In this document: in pieces, positions 59,685-64,000 of the stretch
Numbering within the stretch: position 1 is the stretch's first letter
Layout: the number at the start of each line of letters is the position of its first letter
Source: Nitrobacter winogradskyi Nb-255
Lineage (GTDB): Bacteria; Pseudomonadota; Alphaproteobacteria; Rhizobiales; Xanthobacteraceae
Reading direction: 5' to 3'
Assembly: GCF_000012725.1 (NCBI RefSeq)
Contig: NC_007406.1
Location: 1,206,001-1,270,000 of the forward strand
DNA length: 64,000 bases
Made by a program: the position numbers and the translations under genes
Notes under the pieces: generated by a model
The model's input: only the letters and a program-made list of their open reading frames with translations
Databases searched by the model: none
What the model was told of the DNA's origin: nothing

Positions 59685-59858
59685 TTGCGCCGCCTTGCAA
59701 AGTTTGCGTCGGAACTTCTGTGGGACACCTCAGGCGCGACGGCGATCGAATATGCGCTGATCGCTTCCGGCATCAGCATCGTCATCGTGGCCGCGGTCAG
59801 CGGCATCGGCGGATCGCTGAGGGACCGCTTCGACGCCCTGAACGGCTTGCTGAAATAG
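59685..59858 (+). CDS. Orphan Flp/Fap-type pilin
   Basis: 57 residues from TTG 59685 (CGGAG 7 bases upstream) to TAG 59858. The core S-G-A-T-A-I-E-Y-A-L-I-A (residues 17-28) with a hydrophobic helix after it is the type IVb Flp pilin motif: the prepilin peptidase cuts ahead of E-Y, and the helix forms the fibre core. Residues 1-16 form the leader. No tad/cpa assembly genes are nearby, so it is an orphan copy. Confidence 0.8.
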   Translation: MRRLAKFASELLWDTSGATAIEYALIASGISIVIVAAVSGIGGSLRDRFDALNGLLK

Positions 59859-59882
59859 GGTCGGGGGCTCCGGTAAAAATTC

Positions 59883-59934
59883 CTAGGAAAATATACGCAC
59901 TTATATACTTGACAAAAGTGCATATATTCCTAGA
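59883..59934. repeat. AT-rich imperfect palindrome at the left end of the IS1595-type element
   Basis: CTAGGAAAATATACGCAC (59883-59900) is followed after about 17 bases by the near-complement GTGCATATATTCCTAG (59919-59934). The left inverted repeat of the transposon (59899-59919) lies inside it. The whole is AT-rich against a GC-rich background. Confidence 0.75.
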
Positions 59935-60019
59935 TTCGCGTATCGGCTCGAAAGTCGGTTGGCGCGCCCGGAATGTCAGGTTGGTAAGTGCACTGTGAGG
60001 GACAGTGCAAGATAATGAG

Positions 60020-60652
60020 CTATCCGCGATCTCTGCGGGATTTTCGGATTTTCTTTCGCGCCGCCTTATCTTTGTGGGTGCGGTTTGGCCTGACCCCATC
60101 AGGGATTTTGGGAAGCAGGCCAAGTTTATCCAAGAGTCCGTAGAGGGATATCCCAGCTTTGTAGATGCGCTGCGCGTCCCTCAGGATTACTTCGACCGAG
60201 AGTGGGATTAGTGAGACATCAACGCTCCCGCGCGCCTCAGTGCGGATCATGAACGTCTCGTTGGTAGATCTATCTATCGCGGGAGAATTATGGACATATC
60301 CGTTCCTGACCTTAAGGGCGTCGACTAACTCATCTAGCAGGTCTTCCAGATGAATAAGAATGTGCACATCATCGATTCTCAACTCCGCTGCCGCAAGGAA
60401 CACGTCCTTTCGATGCGGTGTTGTCATGTGGGTTGTCACCGCTGATCCGTATTCGATGTTTACCCCCAAGCAGCCAGCAATCCCACTTTCGATGACGTAG
60501 TCAGAATGGGCCGAACATGCTGTAATTAGACCCAAAGCCTCCAAAACGTCTTTCGGTAGGTTGTTCGGATTAAAATCCAGGTCGCGCATGTCAAAAAACT
60601 CAAAGAATGAGATGGAAGAGACCAAGCGTCTTATGAGCGCTCTCGTGCGCAT
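60020..60652 (-). CDS. HEPN-like protein (R-x4-H), transposon passenger
   Basis: A 210-residue helical protein starting at ATG 60652 (weak ribosome site; ATG 60589 is an alternative). The segment R-N-G-Y-V-H (R116 to H121) fits the R-x4-6-H motif of HEPN ribonucleases, preceded by a helix L-E-D-L-L-D-E-L-V-D-A-L-K-V as in HEPN proteins and an earlier helix A-L-G-L-I-T-A-C-S-A-H-S. The C-terminus is strongly basic (K-D-K-A-A-R-K-K-I-R-K-S-R-R). It might cut RNA, for example as a toxin or an abortive-infection factor, but the activity is not proved. Third of the three transposon genes. Confidence 0.6.
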   Translation of the reverse strand: MRTRALIRRLVSSISFFEFFDMRDLDFNPNNLPKDVLEALGLITACSAHSDYVIESGIAGCLGVNIEYGSAVTTHMTTPHRKDVFLAAAELRIDDVHILIHLEDLLDELVDALKVRNGYVHNSPAIDRSTNETFMIRTEARGSVDVSLIPLSVEVILRDAQRIYKAGISLYGLLDKLGLLPKIPDGVRPNRTHKDKAARKKIRKSRRDRG

Positions 60653-60718
60653 GAAGCCAAAGCCGCACGAGGATATGAAGGTTGGAAGGAAGCAAAAAAT
60701 AAAAAAAACAAAGACTAC

Positions 60719-61186
60719 TCAGAAGTAGTCGGTTTTTGTCCGGCTGTATGTGCGCGGCACTCGGGTGCCGAAGTGATGCATGTTGTTACATCGCTTGCAT
60801 TCGTACCAGTCTTGCCCCTCGGTATTATGTGAAAATTGAAGGATGCTGATATGTCCCTGTTGATAGCAGGCGGCACACGCGCGATGAATTGGTTCGCCGC
60901 GGGCTTCCGATTCTTTCAGCTCGTAGGCGAACGATCCAGCTCCGTAATCTTTAAGCTGATATCGCTGCATTTGGCTTCCTTTTGCTTCAAAGGAAGCCAC
61001 TTGCTTTTCAAGGTCGTCTACTCGCTTAACCAACGCAAATTGCGCCTCTTGTGCGGAGAGAATCTTTTCTTGAAGCTCTATGACCGCCCCATTGCGAATG
61101 GCAGCATCGCTGATGTCCTTCAAAGCCTTCGCCATATCGAAAGCGGTCTTGAGCGCGCTAGCCCCCGCCATTGCCTCGCTTATCAT
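60719..61186 (-). CDS. Coiled-coil protein with C-terminal zinc ribbon, transposon passenger
   Basis: A 155-residue protein starting at ATG 61186, with GGAGGAG upstream. Residues 10-70 are helical/coiled-coil (A-A-I-R-N-G-A-V-I-E-L-Q-E-K-I-L-S-A-Q-E), and residues about 100-140 have C-A-A-C-Y-Q-Q-G and C-K-R-C-N, two pairs of cysteines as in a zinc ribbon. Proteins of this type are found as uncharacterised genes in phages and islands. It lies 66 bases ahead of the HEPN-like gene on the same strand, so may be its partner. Confidence 0.65.
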   Translation of the reverse strand: MISEAMAGASALKTAFDMAKALKDISDAAIRNGAVIELQEKILSAQEAQFALVKRVDDLEKQVASFEAKGSQMQRYQLKDYGAGSFAYELKESEARGEPIHRACAACYQQGHISILQFSHNTEGQDWYECKRCNNMHHFGTRVPRTYSRTKTDYF

Positions 61187-61239
61187 GACGTCTCCTCCAA
61201 GCCGCGAATCGATTCGCGGCCTGCTTCTTATAAACGATC

Positions 61240-62178
61240 TTAGTTAGTCGGCCGGTACGTCAGGCGCTTGCCCTCGATACCTTTGAGGGCCTTCGCCGTC
61301 CGTTCCCCATCGCTAATTCCGAGGCCGGAGCGGTTATTATAGCGGAATTGAAATTCCGTCAGATAGCGTTGCAAGTGCTGTTCGCCGCAGAACGTATAAG
61401 TTCCGCGCATCCCACGCTTGAACACGCCAAAGAAGTTTTCGACGTTGTTTGTAGTGAAGCCAGCCGCGTTCACGTACTCGCGGCCGCTGTGGTTCATGGT
61501 CTGATGGTCGCCAAATTCACCTCCGGTTATGGTGTAGAGCCTGCTTTCGTCAGTCACGAGCGTAGATTTACGGTCAACGTTGGTAACAAGGATTTCGCGA
61601 ACCTCAGAAGCGCTCACGCCATGGCGAACGTGGAAGGTGCGAGCTTCACCGGTTTCTGCATCGACAAGCGCCACAATGGCAGCTTTGCGTTTTAGGCCCT
61701 TTCGGTAAGACTTAGAGCGCTTGGACGTGTTGCCCCAATATGTTTCGTCGGCCTGAATGGCGCTGCCAGAGCCGCCCATAGGGGTTCCACTGGAAACGAC
61801 CATAGCTTCGCGCAGGCGGTGCATCATGAACCATGCGGTCTTGTAGGTGACGCCAAGGGCGCGATGTATTTCGTGAGCCGAAACGCCGTTCTTGTTTGAG
61901 TTCATCATGTGCGCCGCCATCCACCATTTGGTGAGGGGAACTTTGGAGCGCTCAAACACGGTGCCAACGGTCACGGTGAACTGACCTTTGCACTCGTTGC
62001 AGTAATACAAGCCGGGACGATGGGATTTCTTCTGTCCTTCGATCTTGGCGAGCTTGTCTTGATCGGAGTTGCCGCAATGAGGGCAGATAGCGCCATCGGG
62101 CCAGCGCACCGCCTCAAGGGCTTCGCGGGCCTTGTCCTCGTCGTGAAACATAGGGTTCTGAAAAACGGCTTTGGTCAT
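61240..62178 (-). CDS. IS1595-family transposase (ISXO2-like)
   Basis: A 312-residue transposase. An N-terminal zinc ribbon (C-P-H-C-G then Y-Y-C-N-E-C-K-G-Q-F-T-V) is followed by a helix-turn-helix (V-S-A-H-E-I-H-R-A-L-G-V-T) and a DDE core with A-D-E-T-Y-W-G, T-D-E-S and N-N-V-E-N-F-F-G-V-F-K-R-G, matching the ISXO2/IS1595 family. All expected acids are present. ATG 62178 has GGAGCA 8 bases upstream. The passenger genes follow. Confidence 0.93.
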   Translation of the reverse strand: MTKAVFQNPMFHDEDKAREALEAVRWPDGAICPHCGNSDQDKLAKIEGQKKSHRPGLYYCNECKGQFTVTVGTVFERSKVPLTKWWMAAHMMNSNKNGVSAHEIHRALGVTYKTAWFMMHRLREAMVVSSGTPMGGSGSAIQADETYWGNTSKRSKSYRKGLKRKAAIVALVDAETGEARTFHVRHGVSASEVREILVTNVDRKSTLVTDESRLYTITGGEFGDHQTMNHSGREYVNAAGFTTNNVENFFGVFKRGMRGTYTFCGEQHLQRYLTEFQFRYNNRSGLGISDGERTAKALKGIEGKRLTYRPTN

Positions 62179-62237
62179 CGGCTTGCTCCAATGACCCCGT
62201 TTTATGGAACCCCGTTACTTTTGTCAAGTATATAAGT

Positions 62238-62700
62238 AGGAAAATATACCTTGACAGCGTGACGCTCCCGGAGTAGGTTTACGCCATGCTCCACAGTTGC
62301 GCCGGAACATCACCGCAGATGTTTCCGGGCTGCCCTGATCATTCCGCTGCTACGCGAGGCTGATGATTAAAGCCATTCGCCGCGCATCATTTTTGCACGG
62401 AACCTGATGATGGGGTCAGACGTTGCCCTCATTAAATGTGAGTGTGTTCTATAGCGTTTTCGAGCGAAGTGGGTGGGTATCGGTTCGCGTGAAGAAAACG
62501 GGTCAGAACAATAATCGAGAGCTTCGCTTCTGATCCAATCAGAAGCGATAAGTCTTGAAAGAAGTGTATCCCCGGCTTGATCCGGGAATGAACACCGGCC
62601 GCGAGAGGGACGCGCGTTCTTATCAGAACATGGAGTTCGCGGTTTCAGGTTCGACGTAGCGCAAAAGCTCCGGGCGCGCGGATCGCAGAGGAGAACCGGC
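62238..62700. other. Gap between transposon and small membrane protein
   Basis: Holds the outer direct repeat (to 62249), about 200 bases of unassigned sequence, the dispersed repeat at 62452-62541 and a CCCCGGCTTGATCCGGG hairpin near 62572-62588. No gene is supported. Confidence 0.6.
62452..62541 (+). repeat. Dispersed repeat, module 1
   Basis: GCGTTTTCGAGCGAAGTGGG (62455-62474) to GTGAAGAAAACGGGTC (62489-62504), then a short inverted repeat with GAGAGCTTCGCTTCTGATC and GAAGCGATAAG. A compact version of the element at 14410-14490. Confidence 0.85.
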
Positions 62701-62850
62701 ATGATGACGGAAAAACGCCGTCAAACTGCGAAGACATCCATGGAGATACGACTGGCAGAAATTGAGCCTTCCGCTCTTATGCTGTTGACCATCAGCACCG
62801 GCCTAGCGTCGCTGATCATTTGCGTGGTTTGGCTCGTATTCGTCCACTAG
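62701..62850 (+). CDS. Small single-pass membrane protein of unknown function
   Basis: 49 residues from ATG 62701 (GAGGAGA 8 bases upstream, a strong ribosome site) to TAG 62850; M62704 is an equally possible start. After a basic head (M-M-T-E-K-R-R-Q-T-A-K) and an amphipathic section, residues 25-49 form a membrane helix (L-M-L-L-T-I-S-T-G-L-A-S-L-I-I-C-V-V-W-L-V). The TAG stop is shared with the TA target of the IS630 element: T and A are target, G is element. Without the insertion the site would read TAGAGC as well. Confidence 0.6.
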   Translation: MMTEKRRQTAKTSMEIRLAEIEPSALMLLTISTGLASLIICVVWLVFVH

Positions 62851-62862
62851 AGCATGATGAGT

Positions 62863-63468
62863 TTAGATTTGGTTGTATCCTGCATTGACGAAGTAGTTGG
62901 CGCATTCAGCCGGTGCAACGGTTTCGAGGATCGGAGCGATAGCATTGTAGACGGCCTCGGTGGTCCGCTGCGCGGCTTTGCGTAGCCAGTGTTTGAACTT
63001 GGCAAAGAACTGCTCGATCGGGTTCAGATCAGGCGAGTATTTCGGCAGGTAGAAGAGCCGGGCACCGGCGGCACGGATGACGCGACGCACGGCGCTGGCC
63101 TTGTGCGAGCCGAGGTTGTCCATAATGACGATGTCGCCGTGCCGCAGGGTCGGGACCAGAACCTTCTCGATGTAGAGAAGGAAGGCTTCGCCGTTGATCG
63201 GCCCCTCGATGAACCACGGCGCGGTGATGCGATCGTGGCGCAGAGCGGCCATAAAGGTCATGGTCTGCCAGCGGCCATGCGGCACCTTGGCTCTGATGCG
63301 TTGACCGCGCGGCGCCCAGCCCCGCAGCGGCGCCATATTGGTTTTGGTCCAGGTCTCATCGATGAACACCAGCCGAGTGGGATCAATCCGATCTCGATAC
63401 TTGGTCCATTGCGCTCGCCGACGGGCGACATCGGGACGATCCTGCTCTGCAGCAATCAGCGTCTTTTT
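62863..63468 (-). CDS. IS630-family transposase, second frame (DDE part)
   Basis: About 201 residues from the slippage site to TAA/TAG near 62863. F-I-D-E-T-W-T-K-T-N, V-I-M-D-N-L-G-S-H-K and Y-S-P-D-L-N-P-I-E-Q-F-F-A-K are the three DDE segments of IS630 transposases, all intact. It is expected to be made as a fusion with the first frame. Confidence 0.88.
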   Translation of the reverse strand, partial: KKTLIAAEQDRPDVARRRAQWTKYRDRIDPTRLVFIDETWTKTNMAPLRGWAPRGQRIRAKVPHGRWQTMTFMAALRHDRITAPWFIEGPINGEAFLLYIEKVLVPTLRHGDIVIMDNLGSHKASAVRRVIRAAGARLFYLPKYSPDLNPIEQFFAKFKHWLRKAAQRTTEAVYNAIAPILETVAPAECANYFVNAGYNQI

Positions 63469-63806
63469 TTGTAACTGAGCTTCACAGCGTGAACGAACTC
63501 CCACATCGTGCGGTAATCGACCTTAAGGCCACGCTCGGCAAGTTCGGCCACCAGCCCGCGCACGGTAAAGTCCTTTCGGCACCGTTGCAGCAGCCATTCG
63601 CGGTGCGGCCCCGCAATCTTCTTTGGCCTATAGCCGCCGATCTGGCTTGGCGCGACGCTGCCGGTCTCGTGGAAGCGTTGTACCCAGTTGATCGCCGTGC
63701 TGATGCCCACCCCAAACTGGGCCGCAGCCTGATGCCGCGACAGGCCGCCTTTAACGACAGCACGCACTACCCGCTCACGAAGGTCGTTCGAATAGGCTCG
63801 TCCCAT
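63456..63806 (-). CDS. IS630-family transposase, first frame (helix-turn-helix part)
   Basis: 116 residues: M-G-R-A-Y-S-N-D-L-R-E-R-V-V-R-A-V, then the DNA-binding helix (G-V-G-I-S-T-A-I-N-W-V-Q-R) and R-T-M-W-E-F-V-H. It ends with TGA 63456. Seven A on the coding strand (T7 at 63464-63470) followed by G provide a slippage site; a -1 shift leads into the DDE frame. Confidence 0.88.
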   Translation of the reverse strand: MGRAYSNDLRERVVRAVVKGGLSRHQAAAQFGVGISTAINWVQRFHETGSVAPSQIGGYRPKKIAGPHREWLLQRCRKDFTVRGLVAELAERGLKVDYRTMWEFVHAVKLSYKKRR

Positions 63807-63896
63807 CCATGCTGGCCTCCTTCCCAGTCAGCATGTTGAATCAGATGAATTCTGATTTGGGAATCTCAATCGATTCAAAATAAACCCATCCCGCTC

Positions 63897-64000
63897 TAGA
63901 GCATTTTCCGGCGAAGTGGATACCGGTTCGCCGCAAGAAAATGCGACCAGACAACCATTTCTAGAGCATGGTCCGATTCAACTTGATCGGATCATGCTCT
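63897..64000 (+). repeat. Dispersed repeat interrupted by the IS630 element
   Basis: TAGAGCATTTTCCGGCGAAG, then CGGTTCGCCGCAAGAAAATG (module 1 variant as at 27418), followed by TAGAGCATGGTCCGATTCAA and GATCATGCTC (module 3 variant). The element continues beyond the window edge. Confidence 0.8.

Larger units (their letters stand above)
59899..62237 (-). mobile_element. IS1595-type transposon with passenger genes, 2,339 bp
   Basis: A perfect 21-bp inverted repeat bounds it: ACTTATATACTTGACAAAAG(T) at 59899-59919 and its complement at 62217-62237. TAGGAAAATATAC occurs just outside the left end (59884-59896) and at the right end (62237-62249), as a direct repeat. Inside are three minus-strand genes: transposase, zinc-ribbon protein and HEPN-like protein. 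GC content is lower than in the flanks. The IS1595 family is known to include members with passenger genes. Confidence 0.75.
62850..63896 (-). mobile_element. IS630-type insertion sequence, 1,047 bp
   Basis: Ends: GAGCATGATGAGTTTA at 62850-62865 and, reversed, GAGCGGGATGGGTTTA ending at 63896, flanked on both sides by TA (62848-62849 and 63897-63898), the target duplication of IS630/Tc1-mariner elements. It carries two overlapping transposase frames joined by slippage. It has inserted into a dispersed repeat at its first TA. Confidence 0.9.

Overview
The window looks like chromosome of a GC-rich alphaproteobacterium of the Bradyrhizobium/Nitrobacter/Rhodopseudomonas group (Hyphomicrobiales). 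This is inferred from the flagellar gene set (FlbT, FlaF, FliX and MotE relatives, short M-S-D-I-V-L-S flagellins), a CckA-type hybrid kinase directly behind flhB, RNA-thermometer-controlled small heat-shock genes and a family of dispersed palindromic repeats. I cannot name the species from sequence alone.

Layout. 1-360: cut-off end of an IS481-type element. 0.4-1.8 kb: FAD oxidoreductase. 1.9-7.3 kb: flgE-flgK-flgL. 7.4-8.9 kb: PLP decarboxylase. 9.0-14.0 kb: flbT, two flagellins and flaF. 14.0-17.9 kb: small flagellar genes, flgN/flgJ/flgI on the minus strand and divergent fliX. 18-22.6 kb: dksA, two Hsp20 genes with a ROSE-like leader, a patatin/cNMP protein and a small secreted protein. 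22.8-26.3 kb: flgH-flgA-flgG-flgF (minus). 26.9-34 kb: fliL-fliM-(DUF6468-like)-motE and a 1,247-residue repeat protein. 34.8-36.4 kb: outer-membrane porin. 36.5-38.1 kb: fliP-fliO (minus), divergent from 38.5-44.7 kb flgB-flgC-fliE-fliQ-fliR-flhB-cckA. 44.8-45.8 kb: DUF2336 protein. 45.8-52.2 kb: integrative island. 52.2-59.4 kb: lipoprotein, DUF1254/DUF1214 pair, penicillin-binding protein 1A, UPF0260 protein, MFS exporter. 59.7-64 kb: orphan Flp pilin, then an accessory zone with an IS1595-type transposon carrying passengers and an IS630-type element.

How it fits together. The flagellar genes supply rod, hook, filament, rings, export gate and switch parts; fliF, fliG, fliN, fliI, flhA, flgD and motAB are not in the window. 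TTAA-N7-TTAA motifs (CtrA boxes) lie ahead of flgB, fliX, the second flagellin, the DUF2336 gene, the TPR gene and the lipoprotein cluster, while CckA, the kinase that feeds phosphate to CtrA, is encoded at the end of the flgB operon. FlbT and FlaF, post-transcriptional regulators of flagellin, flank the flagellin pair.

Most notable: the 6.3 kb island is bounded by two copies of a 15-bp sequence that is itself a perfect CtrA box. A 2.3 kb IS1595-type transposon with 21-bp inverted repeats carries a HEPN-like gene with an R-x4-H motif and a zinc-ribbon partner. A dispersed repeat supplies the stop codons of several chromosomal genes and the likely start of one. A ROSE-type thermometer precedes the small heat-shock operon.
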